Assembly: GCF_019112545.1 (NCBI RefSeq)
Contig: NW_025064890.1
Coordinates: 302,283-366,282 of the forward strand
Source: Guyanagaster necrorhizus
Taxonomy: Eukaryota > Basidiomycota > Agaricomycetes > Agaricales > Physalacriaceae
Length of the DNA stretch: 64,000 bases
Reading direction: 5' to 3'
Part shown: positions 23,887-36,671 of the stretch, piece by piece
Position numbering within the stretch: position 1 is the stretch's first letter
Layout of the letters: each line of letters opens with the position of its first letter
The notes under the pieces: generated by a model
What the model was told of the DNA's origin: nothing
What the model saw: only the letters and a program-made list of their open reading frames with translations
Databases searched by the model: none
Position numbers and translations under genes: made by a program

Positions 23887-24378
23887 TGTTAGGAATGTGC
23901 CAATCGAGTGGGCTTGAGTGCACGCACAGAGTCCAGTGGAGTGCATGGGCATTGATGAAGCTATTGGCAATGTCACCCTTGAGTCAGAGCCTAAGGATCT
24001 GGATGGACAGAATGGAGTTCTGTCAGAGAAGTGAACAGGAGTATTCTTCAGAGCGGAATCCAACGGATGAGATAGAGGGAGGTGAGTACGAAGTGTAGAT
24101 GGCTTATCCAAGTTGATATTTGAACTGAGTAGCTACGATGATGTACATGGCTTTATATACTAATGGTAGCTAATTCTGAGTCGGGTTCCATTGGGTTCCA
24201 GTGTCGGTATTCATTACCGAGTTCGGGGTCTAGATATTACAATGTGAAATACAGATATGAAATGATAATGGTGAAATGAAATTAGTAGGTAATGGGAAGC
24301 AGTCAGAGTCTGGTGGGTGGTGTGATTGGATTCGTGGTTGGTTGAGATGACATGGAGGCTGGTGGCATGCACGTAACA
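23887..24378 (-). repeat. 3' LTR of gypsy B
   Basis: 492 bp; plus-strand ends tgttaggaatgtgcc and cgtaaca. It aligns end to end with 28967-29458; differences are mostly transitions. Confidence 0.92.
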
Positions 24379-24503
24379 GTATCCCCCTCTTAGCATTCTT
24401 GCCCTCAAGAGTGCAGATCCCATTGGCCGATGGGGTCACATGGAAGATTGTTAGTGGCCATGGGAGTTTTTTCAGCTTGATCTGAAACCACCATCTTCAT
24501 CTA

Positions 24504-25823
24504 TGTCATTGCTCATGCACTCCCAAGCCTTTGGTGAGGGGATCCACCCCCAATAGCCCTGAAGAGGCCAAGGAATTGTTTTGTCTGGAATGGCGAACCA
24601 CGAAGGAAGAATATATGGAGGCCGTGGAGAGCCATTTGGAATGGCAAGGGGAGTGGGAGTGGGAGGAAAGGGTCCAGACAGACCATATGGCCCAGGAGGT
24701 GTGGAAAAAGGAGCAGAAGGAGGAGTTGGAGAGGAAGAGGGAGGAGGTTCAGCAGGCCACGGAGAGGCAGACTAAGGAGGCAGAGGAGGTGTTGAAAGAG
24801 GCAGCTCGAAGGGAAGCTGAGGAGAGAGAGGCCACAGAGTCAGTGGTGAGGGCTGAGGCTGAGGAGGTAGAGCCAGAGGGGATGATTGCAGAGGATGGGT
24901 TGCAAATGACCCCTGCAGAGGCCGTTGATTTTTGGCTGCATCGGGTGTTGGCAGAATGGTTTGGTCCTGGCCCCGGTCTTTGCTTCAAGAAGGTGGCTTG
25001 CCCTATGTCTCTGGAATCCGATGATGAACAGGACAAGGGGACTGAGGGGGATGATAAGTCCAAGGAATCTGAGAGGACTCTGGAGGGGAGGAAGAGGATG
25101 TGGAAGGGGAAGAGAAGGGCAGCGGGTCTGGCAGAGAAAGGCTGTAAATGCAAGTTTAGGTTGAGGAGCATAGTGGATGGCAGTGGGACAGAGGTGGTTG
25201 TTAGCCCTAAAAAGCAGGCAAAGTTGGAAGTGGCAGGACCGGCAGAGGGCAAGGAATTGTTGGATGGTGAAAGTAAGTGTCTTGGTTTTCTTTCATGGCT
25301 CAACTTAGCTTTTTTGTTTTTAGAGAGTTGTGTGCACTGTCGTCAAGATGGTGCTCAGTGTTATGCACACCTGGTAACTGAAAGCGCTGGTTGAGGGCAG
25401 ACTTGCTCTCGCTGTAAGATCAAAAAAACCACCTGTTCGTTCAACAAGGGAGTCACTGCGAGCGAGGTGATCAGCAGTGTGGAGATCTCTGCCGGTCTCC
25501 ACCAACTTTCACAATTGATACACAAGTTGATGTATTGCGTGGATGAGTTGGTGGATGAGGTGGCAGATGTTCGCGATACTGTGGCAGGTCTTCAAGACGA
25601 CTACAGTTCTAATGATATGTCGTCTCCTTCAGAGCTGTTTTTGGAGTCCAAGGTGGAGGCCTGGAAGAAGGCCTGACTGATTTTCAAGGATGAGAGAGAT
25701 CAGAAGGTGGAGGATCTTTGGGAGGCGATGTTGAAGAGGCTGGATGAGGATATAAAAGAGTTGAAGGAGCGAGGAGAGAATTCGGATTCTGGTGCGGGCC
25801 TATCAGGTTCCACTTCTTTATAA
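24504..25823 (+). pseudogene. Antisense accessory ORF of gypsy B: cysteine-cluster and coiled-coil protein
   Basis: Runs opposite to gag-pol, between the chromodomain end and the 3' LTR. A likely start is the ATG at 24504 (MSLLMHSQAFGEGI), followed by a frame slip near 24,545 into a long frame through 25,272. A clean GT-AG intron (25273-25323, 51 nt) leads to the second exon. The first part is a highly charged Glu/Lys/Arg coiled coil (residues such as KKEQKEELERKREE). Then comes a paired cysteine cluster, CVHCRQDGAQC and CSRCKIKKTTC, and a heptad-like tail ending SGSTSL-stop. TGA codons at about 25,393 and 25,675 interrupt it. The layout resembles repeated mushroom proteins with CxxC pairs plus coiled coil. 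DNA-binding is only an inference. Confidence 0.6.
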
Positions 25824-25989
25824 ATATTTTGTATAAAATATATATAGAAAAGGGTGTTGGATGTTGGTGGTGGAAAAAAATGTAAATGCAAAAAAATTTT
25901 TGACTTTGAAAGTGTAAGAAGGGTGATTGATCAGTGGTAATTAGTGGTTAGAATTGAAATGGTAAGATGGGGCAATGGTGGTGTCTAGA

Positions 25990-28927
25990 GTAGCACTGTA
26001 TTAGGAATGGGATGTTTGAATAACTTTGGACAAGGGTCCTGGTTTGTCTGGGTATCGGTGGTGGAATTCTTCAATAAATTCATCGGCAGAGAACTTGGAG
26101 GCCAGTAACCAAGCAAATTCTTCGTTGATACCTTCGTATCCTAGCCACTGGATTTTGTACAGCAGTGGGCAGTGGAACTGGCGGTCCAGTTTAGAGTCGA
26201 GGATTTGGGCTATTTCAAAATGTTCTTCTCCATCAACTTTGACTGAAGGCGGTGGTGGTTAGATTTGGTTAGGAATGGTGTTTTCTTCTATGGGTTTCAA
26301 TTGTGACATATGGAAGATGAGGTGAATAGACCGGAGGTCTGGCAGAAGCCTCAGGGTAAAGGAGTGGGTACCAGATTGGGCTATGATTTCGAAAGGACCA
26401 AGGTATTTCTCTGAGAATTTTCTAGTTGGGTGGGTGGTTTTGATATGTTTGGAGCTGAGATAGACCTTGTCTCCCACTGTGAACGAAGGTGCTGGAATCC
26501 GATGCTTGTCTGCTTGAGTCTTGTAGCAAGACTGGGCTTCAGAAATTTCATCCTTCAGTAATTGATGGAGTTCATCAAGGTTGACCATGAAATCTTGGGC
26601 CCGGGCAGAGGCGATATCCCTTTCAGAATGAATGGTGATGTTGGGGTGGTAACTCTTGTTAGCAAAGAATGGGGAAATTCTGATGGACATGTTAGAGGCA
26701 TTATTGTAGGCAAATTCAGCAATGGATAAGAGGGTGTCCCAGTTGTCCTACTGGTAGGAGCAGTAGATGCAGATGTATTGTTCCAGAGTTTGGTTTGCTC
26801 ATTCAGTTTGGCTGTCGGCCTTCAGATGATAACCAGAGGTAAGGTGAAGTTCTATGTCAAGGGCTACAGCTAAGGCGCAAGTAAATTAGGAGATGAATTC
26901 AGAGCCGCGGTCGGATGTGATGTGACTGGGTACCCTATATTTGGAGAATACGTGAATAAGGAAAAGTTGGGTGAGCTCCACAGAGTTGATGGTGTCATGA
27001 GTGGGATCCTGGTAGCTTGAGTGGAAAATGATACTGTTCTCAGCCCAGTCAATCAGTGAATTGTAGCAGGAGAGCCAGTTGTATTTTAGGATAAGATTAC
27101 AAGACAAATCCAGAGGAGTGACATAGAAGTCGATAGGAAAGGTGTCTCTAGATGGGAAACAGATGGGGATGGTTGTGATTTGAGATATATGGCTCCTGAT
27201 GGAGCCATCAAATAATCGAAGTTGCACACTAGAGATAGTTTTAATGGGGATTTCATTGGCAGCTACATATTTAGTGTCAACAAAGCAGTGGCTAGAGCCA
27301 GAATCAATAAGGGCAAGAAAATGTAGGATGATACAAGTTGGAGAACCATCGAGTTCTGTAGTAGTCGGCAATTCTGCTGAGAGGGGAATGTGAAAGGAGT
27401 GATTGGAAAGGGATGTTGCATTGAGAGTGATGACCTCCAGTGTGCGAATACAATCGATGTAACCCTGAACTCACATAGAGGAAACAGGGTTGCTTCCTAG
27501 TTTTCTGACTCTGTCGGGGCCAGTTCTATGGGAGCAGTATCGACTTCTGCTGCATGCCCCTTGGCAGAGGCTGCTGCCTTCCGCTTGTTGCAGTCCTCAG
27601 TCTTGTGTTTGGCTCCACAGAACATGCAAAGATTGTTCTGGCGTCGGTGGTCTTTTTCTTCCTGAGTAAGATGGCCATCTTTGCCCAGCTTGTCAGCATA
27701 GGGCTTAGAGGTGGTAGATTTTGGTGTGGAGCTGGAGTCTGAGGAAAATATGTTAGATCCCTTGGATTTGGGATTGGGGAATTTATTGTCCCAGTTTTCA
27801 TGGGCAATTTCGGTCTTCCAGGTCCAGTAGCGAGCATCAAGTTCTTGAGCAAGGAAGCGCATATCACAAAGGTTGTTTGGCTTCCCATGGTGTGCCATGT
27901 CATCCTTGATATGAGTGCAGAGGCCATGGTAAAAGGTATAGTGGAGAGAGTTATCTCCATACCCAATTTATGAAGCATACTGGTTGAATTGGACCATATA
28001 CTTCATGATCTGATCACCATCATGCATCTGAAGGTGTTCTAATGCATCTTCAGCATCTCTGATAGCATCAAAGGGGCCAAAGTTGCTATGAAGCTCATCT
28101 AAGAAGGCTGCATAGGAGAATTGTCAGGCTGATGGATTCCATGGATTGGGGTTAAGAATGTCTGGTTTGAACCAGTTGAGCGTGGTGCTAGCCAGGAATG
28201 AAATGGCGTAGTTAACTTTGTTAGTGTCTATTGCAAACACGGTAGGTCTGTCATTGAAGTTCAACTGAAGGGAGACAATGAAAGCCTTCAGTTTGTGAGG
28301 GTCAGAGCCATCAAATGGTTCTGGTTCCTTGACCTTGGTACAGATAGTGGCTGGTTTGGGGTTGTTGAGGGAAGTGGAGACTTCTCGTAACAGGTTCATG
28401 AATTTTAAGAACATGTCCTGCTAGTTTGGATTGTTACTTTCTGTGGGGCCATCGATGCTACCTGGGCCATTGGGATCACCTGGTCCTCTTAGTCCACCTG
28501 GAAAAGGGTTTGGTGGATTGCCAGCCAGTTCCCGTCAGATGGAAGTATGAGTAGAGGTGTCTTCATCTCTGCTCTCTGAGTCTGGGCTGTCTGGATTCCT
28601 ATGGTTGTTGCCCAGGGATAAGAGGTCTATTGGGGGGTCAGTTCGGGCACTATACATCAGGCTGGCCTGTTGGGCCCCATTAGTTGGAATGCTGGTGGTG
28701 TCAAAAGAGTTAGGGGAATCGTTGTAATTAGGTTGACAGGCAGTGAAGCTAGAGTGATTGTAGATTTTCCTATAGGAAGGTTGTCTCCCACTAGAGGCTG
28801 ATCCGAAAAGGCCTGGTTGTTCCTTTGAGGCAGATGCCGGAATGTCTTCCATGGAAAACATGTTTGGATGGGTGAGCTGTCTTTGTTCGGGATTGGTCTC
28901 TGTGGGTTCGATAAATGTGGTGGACAT
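25990..28927 (-). pseudogene. Gag-protease-integrase-chromodomain of gypsy B (RT deleted)
   Basis: Minus strand. Gag from 28927 (MSTTFIEPTETNPEQRQ), capsid region (FIVSLQLNFNDRPTVF), knuckle CMFCGAKHKTEDC of form CX2CX3HX4C (about 27,600-27,640) and gag end PTESEN-stop near 27,497. Protease [18 protein letters not shown] lies at about 27,270-27,325. Directly in frame after the protease the sequence jumps (about 27,005) to the integrase core [20 protein letters not shown], so RT and RNase H are missing. Then the integrase C-terminus (KVYLSSKHIKTTHPTRKFSE) and a chromodomain (LLYKIQWLGYEGINEE, about 26,130-26,175) ending near 25,990. In-frame stops sit at Trp and Gln positions of the B-prime copy (for example SA-stop-QFSY against AWQFSY). 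Confidence 0.87.
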
Positions 28928-28966
28928 GATAAAATTTTCGACTCAAGGGTTTGAGTTCAAATATAC

Positions 28967-29458
28967 TGTTAGGAACATGCCAATTGAGTGGGCTTGAGTG
29001 CACACGTGGAGTCCAGCAGAGTGCGTGGGCATTGATGAAGCTATTGGCAACATCACCCTTGAGTCGGAGCCCAAAGATCTGGATGGACAGAACGGAGTTC
29101 TGTCAGAGAAGTGAACAGGAGTATCCTTCGGAGCGGAATCCAACAGATGAGATAGGGAGGAGTGAGTACAAAGTGTAGATGGCTTATTCAAGTTGATATT
29201 CGAACTGAGTAGCTATGATGATATACATGGCTTTATATACTAATGGTAGCTAATTCTGAGTTGGGTTCCATTGGGTTCCAGTGTTGGTATTCATTACTGA
29301 GTTTGGGGTCTAGATATTACAATGTGAAATACGGATGTGAAATAATACTGGTGAAATGAAATTAGTAGGTAATGGGAAGCAGTCAGAGTCTGGTGGGTGG
29401 TGTAATTGAATTTGCAGTTGGTTGAGGTGACACAGAGGCCGGCAGCATGCACATAACA
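28967..29458 (-). repeat. 5' LTR of gypsy B
   Basis: 492 bp, plus-strand ends tgttaggaacatgcc and acataaca. It is followed on the right by the ctcac duplication. On the minus strand the internal region begins gtatatttgaactcaaac, which is conserved next to the B-prime LTR too and may be the primer site. Confidence 0.92.
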
Positions 29459-29463
29459 CTCAC
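29459..29463. repeat. Target-site duplication of gypsy B (right)
   Basis: ctcac, matching 23882-23886. Confidence 0.9.
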
Positions 29464-32400
29464 CTCCAGCAATTCCATCTTCTCTAATATCTCAGAGATT
29501 GGAAACTATGCTTAGGACTCTCTTGATGCCACTTGAGTGACTTCGAGACCCCAGACAACCTCCAACTCCCTCTATGATTCCCTCTATGCTACCTCTGAGT
29601 CAAGCCTATCTGTCAGTTGGTTGGGGCACAAGAACCCCTATGGAAGAGACATCCACCAGAATTTTATGAATGTAGAGCTTGCCATCACTGCAGCAAAGGA
29701 CCTCAACAACAACCTACACATTGAGAGCCAGCTAAAAACAGGAATAGCCAGTGCAAGAGGAAGAATTGCCTGAGATCAAATCATCTGACAAGTCTTCCTA
29801 GGATGGGACCTTATAGTCCCTTTTAACTATAACAATGTAGTACAGCAGCAGCAGCAGCAGGATCAGGCCTATCAAGCAGAAACCCAGTGAGCCCAGAAAG
29901 AGCTCGCCGACTATATTCAGGCAGAGGCTCAGTGGGAGTATGAAGAAGCAGAGTATGACAGACAAAGACAACAATAACAATAACGAGAGGAAGCTGAAAG
30001 ACTGAGATCGGTCTCTCTCAGCTAGTACAGCCTTCAAACCAACTCCTCAGACTCTCCATTCAGGGAGCCTGACTCAGAACCCAATCCATGGACAGGACCA
30101 GAAAGTCCAGTCATCAGAAGCAAGGCTGTCAGAAGAGGCCATGCCACAGAAGGAAGCTGCCCTCTCTTTCTCCAGTATTCCACTAGAACTGATATCATCT
30201 CTTCTGATGCCAACTCCATCTTTGGAGCCTATAGACTTAGAGTATCGGACAATGCCTATGTCTCTGACTGAGCTCTCTGCCGATTTCTAGGGAGTAGAGT
30301 CACTCATCAGTTCCTCAACTCTGAATTCCAACATAGCTTCAGCCTCTATAGCTGAGCACTGGAGGAGGACAGAGCACATGACAGAACACAGTACAACCAG
30401 CTTCCAAGGATTCCCATTCAGCTCACAGCCCCTGGACCTAACTCTAACACTGCCAGTCCCAGCACTAAGAAGCTCTCTGGCAATGCTCAGACTAGCTGTA
30501 CCATCCATCTATGATCTGCTCATCAGTTCCCTCCTTAAGAAAGAGAATAGCAGGAAAGAGGGCAATGAGGAGGACAGCGAGAGCCTCTTTGAGCCTGAAC
30601 AATTTATGAAATATGCCAGTGAAGAAGTTGATGAAAAAGTATTAAGGAAAGAAATAGAGAGGGAAAGAAGGAAGGAGTACCAAGGGTTATATGAGCAAGG
30701 AATGCTCTTTCTATGGAGGGATGCCCACTGGAGAGACATGCCCTAAGGACAAAAATATAAGTACACAGATAACACTGAAAAAGCAGATATTTTATAGTAT
30801 GCCATAACCAAGTATGCTTGAAAAGAATATGGCTAACAGCATCCAGAGGATCCCCTCAAGCCAATACCTCCATACCAGGAAGAGAACCAACCTAAATCCA
30901 TGCTGAGATCTCTATCTGTATCACTGCAATGGACCATCTACATGGCACCATTTATCTGAAGCTAAGCCAAGATATTGGAACCATCAATCTAAAGTATGAC
31001 CACTCAGCTCACCAGAACCCAATACTAGCTGAATCCTTTAGCATCATGGCATGAGAGATTCCAAAACCTGTGGACTGAGAAAGGAAGCCAACTTCTTGAG
31101 GGACAGTCATCCTCTGATCAAGCAGGAACTAGTGAAGCAGGAAAAAAGCTGATACAAGATGACCTCAAGGCTGTTCGCCTCAGATTCACTATACAAGATA
31201 GAATAATCATCCAAAAAGATGCTGCTCCAAAAGGAAGTCCAGTTGCCAATGACTATTCCCTTCATTCATTCCTTAGACCCCTATAAGAATGAAACCGACC
31301 TCTATTTTTGGAATAGCCCAATCCAATGGACACTCTGCCTGAAAACGCTGCTGTCTTACAGTGCTGACCTGACTTATTACAGAAGCCTCATCCCTTTAAA
31401 GAGACCTCAGATGATATCAACTGATTTCTGGTTGACTGTGAGCAGTACTTCAAAGTGTACACCAGATATCTAGGCTCCAACATGAATAAAGTCATCTTCA
31501 CCACCTTCTATCTCAAGGAAAAGACAAAAACCTGGTGGATCTTAATCTCTCCAAACTTCTGATCATCAACTCAGAAGCACTACTGATATCCATCATAGCT
31601 GGTATTTAAACAGATGCTGAACAACAAATTCACTGATTCAGTGGTGCAAGAAGTGCATAAGCAAAAGATCAGAAAGTATAAGATGGGAGACAAGACAGCT
31701 ATAGACTACTTCAATGAGCTAGAATGACTTGTGAAGCTCACCAGGATCTAAGACAATGTGGCAAATGATGGGCAAATGGTTGAGGCCCTCAAAAGAGAGG
31801 TTCTCTTCTTGTATATCACAATGATTTCTATTATCAGCATCAAAATGTTGATGCCGATTGGATATGATAAATAGAAGGAATGAATTGTCAAGATATACAA
31901 GGAGTGACAAAGGTAGAAAGCAGAAGCAATGACATTCTAAGACTACAACTGAAAATCAACTCTGCTAACTCTGAATAAGTTAGGGCAAACTGCTAGAAAA
32001 TCATCAGGATCCCTTCTGATTCCTATGTATAGTGCTCAGAAAACGAGAACAGGAACAACATACATAGAGGCTGAGAAACCAATAGACATTGATTGGATGA
32101 AGAAAGAGGGCAAGTGTTTCAATTGTGGACAAAAGAGGCATATGGCTAAGGACTGTCTAAAGAAGAAGCATATGAGGGAAGACATTCAGGCATAGATTGC
32201 TGAGTTACAAAAGAAAGACAAAGAACTCAGAACTGAAATCAAGGTGGAAGAAGTAAAAGATCTGGCCAGTCAGTGAGTGATTCCACTGAACCAGCCAACA
32301 AACATTATAGTGTGCAATCCCCAGCCACTAGTTGGACTGACAGTATCTCTGTAGTTACCTCTGTACCTATTATGCATTCAAATATACCACCAACTCACAC

Positions 32401-35400
32401 CCCACACACCAAGGAATTGCCAAAGAAAACTCAAGAGCCTCTAGGCTGAACAGGGGCAGAGAGCCCTAATATCTGGCTCAAGCCATTTGATACCAAATGG
32501 ACTTGGTGAGCCATCAAGAAAGCCAAAGATGAAGCAGCAGCAAAAGCCATGCTTAAAAACTGGGTCCATCAAACTCGAACTAAAGAAGTAATCAACAAAA
32601 TAGTAGAAAGAATGAGAAGGGCAGAAAGGTGTCAAGCTTTGGAATAGCTTGATGAAATTTGGAGACTATGAAAGTTCATCCTGTGATCTAAAATGCCCAG
32701 ATGAAACCTCATCACTAAGGCTCAAATCGAAACCCTCACCTCCCAATCCATCCATGCAGTAACTGCCCTAATCGACAGCGGCTGCACTGGAAGTTCCATC
32801 AACCAAACCTTTGTGGAAAAACACAAACTCCTAACTCAGTCCACCATAGCTCTAATACTAGTCTACAATGCCAATGGGACTAAGAACTAAGCTGGCTCGA
32901 TCACTGAGTTTGTGGAGCTCAGACTACTGATCGGTGATCATTTGAAATGGATCAATCTGGCTGTCACAGACCTGGAAACTAAAGAAATCTTCCTTGGTCA
33001 TAATTGACTCATACATCACAATCCACTAATCAATTGGAAGACTAGACAAATCACATTTGCAAGATGCCAGTGTTGGAAAATCCCATTCAAGCTTCCTGAT
33101 AAGGATCTGGAGGATTAGTGGGATGAGGAAATGGAGGATAGAGAAACAATTCTGACCATTGACATTCAACAAGAACTGCACATTCATGCAGTGCACCATG
33201 CTAATAATCTGGCTGCTAAAGCCAACAAACAGAAGAAGAAGAAAACCTTTGAAGAAATAGTACCTGAATGAGCACACAACTTCAAAGATCTGTTTGAGAA
33301 AGAGAGCTTTGATAAGTTACCAGAACTAAAACCATGAGACCATACCATTGAGTTGATTCCAAATGCAAACACCAATCTAGATTATAAAATGTATCCACTT
33401 AGCAATAACAAATAACAAGAACTCAATAAGTTCTTGGACAAAAACTTATCTAGTGGATATATCAGACCATTGAAGTCCCTCATGGCTTCACTATTCTTTT
33501 TTGTGAAAAAAAAGAATGGCAAGCTTTGACCAGTCTAAGACTATCAAAAGCTTAACAAAATGACCATCAAAAATCAATATCCACTCCCATTGATCTCAGA
33601 ATTAATAGACAAGCTCTGAGGGGCCAAGTGTTACACTAAGCTTGATGTTCAGTGGAGATATAATAATATCTGCATCAAGAAGAGGGATGAATAGAAGGCA
33701 GCATTCAGAATGAATTGAGGGCTATTCGAGCCAATAGTAATGTTCTTTAGACTCACAAACTCCCCAGTGACCTTCCAGTGGATGATGAATGACATATTCA
33801 AAGATCTCATTGCTACTGAAAAGGTCACCATCTATCTCGATGTCATTCTCATTATGTCCAAGACAAAGGAAGAGCATAGGAGGCTGGTACAACAGGTGCT
33901 AGCCCTCATGAGAAGACATAAACTGTTTCTTAAGGCCAAAAAATGTGAATTCAAAGTACTAGAAACTGAGTATCTCAGAGTCATCATCAGTGAAGGGAGC
34001 ATTCAGATGGACTCCATCAAAGTAGCAGGAGTAACTGAATGGCTGGAACCAGTCAAGAAAAAAAAACTGCAATCTTTCCTTGGATTCACCAATTTCTACC
34101 AACAGTTTATCCAAGACTACAGCAAAATTGTCTGCCCTATGACACAATTAACTGGTAATGCTCTCTGAATATGGGGCCTCTCTCAACAAACCACCTTTGA
34201 TGACTTAAAAAGGCAGTTAGTGGAGGATGTCATACTCACCATTTCCACACAAGAAGGAAGGTTTAGGGTCAAGGCAGACTCCAGTGAAGGAGCCATTGGA
34301 GCTGTATTATCCCAGGAACAGGACAAAAAGTGGCATCCTGTCACATTCCTATCCAAGGCACTCACAATTACTGAGTGAAACTATGAGATCTATGATAAGA
34401 AACTCCTTGCCATCATGCTCACCTTGGAAGAATAGTGACATTACCTTGTCAGAGCAGTGGAGGTCTTCAAAATTTGGACCGATCATTAAAATCTATGATA
34501 CTTTCAACAGCCACAGAAGCTAAATCATTGATAAGCCAGATGGGTCACTGAACTCAGCCAATACCAGTATACAGTCTATCACAAGGCTGGTACTGCAAAC
34601 AAGAAGACCAATCTCTTGAGCCAATGGGCAGATCATGATCAGAGAGAGACCAATAATGAGAGAGTAACCCTACTGCAGCCTGAATATTTCAGGGCCATGA
34701 TAATGCTAACAAAAGAGGATATCTATGAGCATATCAAGAGTGCAACCTGCAACACTCATAAATAGGATCAACAAGTAGCTTCCTCACTCAATCATGAGCA
34801 GAAAATGATAAAGGAAGAAGAAATGATCCAATATGATGGCTGGATTTATATTCCTCGAGATCAAAAACTACACAGTGAAATCATCACCACCTGTCATGAT
34901 CACACCACTGCTAAGCATCTTGGCATTGCCAAGATGAAGGAATTAGTGCTGTGGGAATACTAGTGGCCTAAAATGGGAAATGGCATCACTATATATATCA
35001 AAGCATGTGAAACCTGCCAAAGAGGCAAGTCCTTGACACAGGCCAGAGCAGTCCCACTTTATCCAAATATAGTCTCATCATCCCCATAGACCCACATTTC
35101 TGTTGATATGATCACTGGATTACCAGATTGCAATAGCTATGATGCTATCATCATCATAGTTGATTGATTCTCAAAGTCAATCATCTTGATCACCTGCTCA
35201 ACTGAATTGACTTCAGAAGGATGGGCAAAAATATTATGAGATGAGGTCTATGCAAAATATGGCATGTCTCAAGTAGTGATCTCTGACAGGAGCCCCTAAT
35301 TTGTGTCTAAATTCCTGGACAATCTTTACCAGCTCCTAAACATTAGACACAATGCTTCAACTGCTTATCACCCTCAGATGAATGGGTAAACAGAGTGAGC

Positions 35401-36166
35401 TAATCAAAAAGTCAAAAAATACTTGCACCTATTTATCAACTACCACCAAGATGACTGGATAGAATGGTTAGCTCTTGCTGCCTTCCAACATAACAATCAC
35501 ATATACTTGGCAACAGAGAAAAACCCTTTCTTCATAAATTATAGATGACACTCTAATATTGCACAAATAGAGTGACACCATACAACCACCCCTGCCTCAG
35601 CAGACTTTGCTGTCATCATGGCAAAAATCCATACTGAAATGAGGACAGCCCTTAAAAAGGCTGCCTCAACAATGAAAGCTCAATATGATAAGCATCGATA
35701 GCCAGCCTATGAATACTCTCCAAATGATAAAGTCTGATTGGATATCACCAACCTTCATCTTCTATGTCCCAAATGCAAACTGGCTGACAAGCAAACCAGC
35801 CCCTTTACAGTAACCACAAAAATCAGCATCAGTGCCTACAAACTAAAACTACTCAAAACCTGGAAGATTTACAATGTCTTCAATGAGACACTCTTAATGC
35901 CATATATTGCCCTGGCATTCTCAAACCAAGAATGACCACCACCTCCACCCCCTACTCTTGTCGATGACAAAGAACACTATAAAGTCAACCAAGTATTAAA
36001 TCATAAACTATGAAAAGTCAAAGCAAAAGGTGGAGAAATGACAACAACAGTGGACTATCTTGTTAGTTAGAAGAGGTATAGACTGGAATCTAACCAGTGG
36101 GTAAATGAGAAACAAATGAATGCCAACAATACCATATATGAGTATGAATTATCCTTAAATTAAGCT
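29464..36166 (+). pseudogene. Gag-Pol of gypsy A3 (main part)
   Basis: The gag N-terminal region is long and glutamine/glutamate-rich (QQQQQQDQAYQ near 29,850). Knuckle CFNCGQKRHMAKDC lies at about 32,118-32,160, protease ALIDSGCTGSSINQ at about 32,765-32,810, and RT at about 33,345-34,150 with YLDVILI near 33,833, where the second catalytic aspartate is replaced by Val. RNase H is at about 34,230-34,650 with WADHDQ. The integrase holds HHxxH/CC-type zinc residues (HDHTTAKHLG ... CETCQRGK) and a core with VDMITGLPDCNSYD, about 34,880-35,560. Chromodomain VDYLVS-stop-KRYRLESNQW is near 36,050-36,100. Very many stops. The polypurine tract aaggaggggg is at 36184-36193. Confidence 0.9.
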
Positions 36167-36196
36167 ATCAGGATGATGGTCTTAAGGAGGGGGTAA

Positions 36197-36666
36197 TGTT
36201 ATGATTTTTGTTCCTTTTCTTCTCTTTTCAACTCCTATTTATGCTTAGTCAGGGTGTCAGAACAAGCATCTGAGACCATGAGATGGGAGCTTAGTCATCA
36301 CAACTGGCCAAGCCTGCTATTGTCTCTCAATGTAACAATGTTGCCTGATGATGCAGTCAGCCTTTTATGTATGGTAATGATGCCCTAGGACAATGAGCAC
36401 AAAAGACAGAGGGATACATAATAAGTATGTAGTATTATTAGCAGAGTCCTGTACAATATTTAAGGAGCTCATCCTTGCTGGTAAACCTCAGCTTCAAGCT
36501 AAAGTTTATACATTCTCATTCTACTCTTATGCTAAAATCACACAAAGCCTTGAAGCACAGGGAACCAACATATAACACATAAAAGTGGACTCTAATGGAA
36601 GGCTCAAATGTGAAGTCATGTTAGCTTATCATGTGTTAGTTGATCACATGCAGCTTGAGCCTAACA
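36197..36666 (+). repeat. 3' LTR of gypsy A3
   Basis: 470 bp, begins tgttatgatttttgttcc after the polypurine tract, ends cttgagcctaaca, and is followed by the target duplication tcatg. Confidence 0.93.
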
Positions 36667-36671
36667 TCATG
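36667..36671. repeat. Target-site duplication of gypsy A3 (right)
   Basis: tcatg, matching 22917-22921; the copia integrase frame resumes here. Confidence 0.9.

Larger units (their letters stand above)
23887..29458 (-). mobile_element. Ty3/gypsy element B, internally deleted, minus strand, inserted in A3
   Basis: Two LTRs of 492 bp, a 5-bp target duplication (ctcac), and on the minus strand gag, protease, integrase 3' part and chromodomain, but no RT or RNase H. Total 5572 bp. It is the innermost and by base composition the least decayed element of the nest, since it still has many CpG sites. A separate plus-strand reading frame occupies 24,504-25,823 between the chromodomain and the 3' LTR. 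Confidence 0.92.
22922..36666 (+). mobile_element. Ty3/gypsy chromovirus A3, inserted in the copia integrase
   Basis: Two 470-bp LTRs, a 5-bp target duplication (tcatg) and a gag-protease-RT-RNase H-integrase-chromodomain body on the plus strand. Without the nested B element (23887-29458 plus its 5-bp duplication) it is about 8.2 kb. It belongs to the same family as A1 at the left end of the window. The coding region is heavily broken. Confidence 0.93.

Noticed and set aside
27199..27393. Plus-strand frame opposite the B protease
   Set aside because: Antisense of a recognised protease; the same shadow occurs in B-prime.
29798..30739. Hydrophobic minus-strand frames in the A3 gag region
   Set aside because: Antisense of the glutamine/glutamate-rich gag; leucine/serine-rich composition is expected from the complement.
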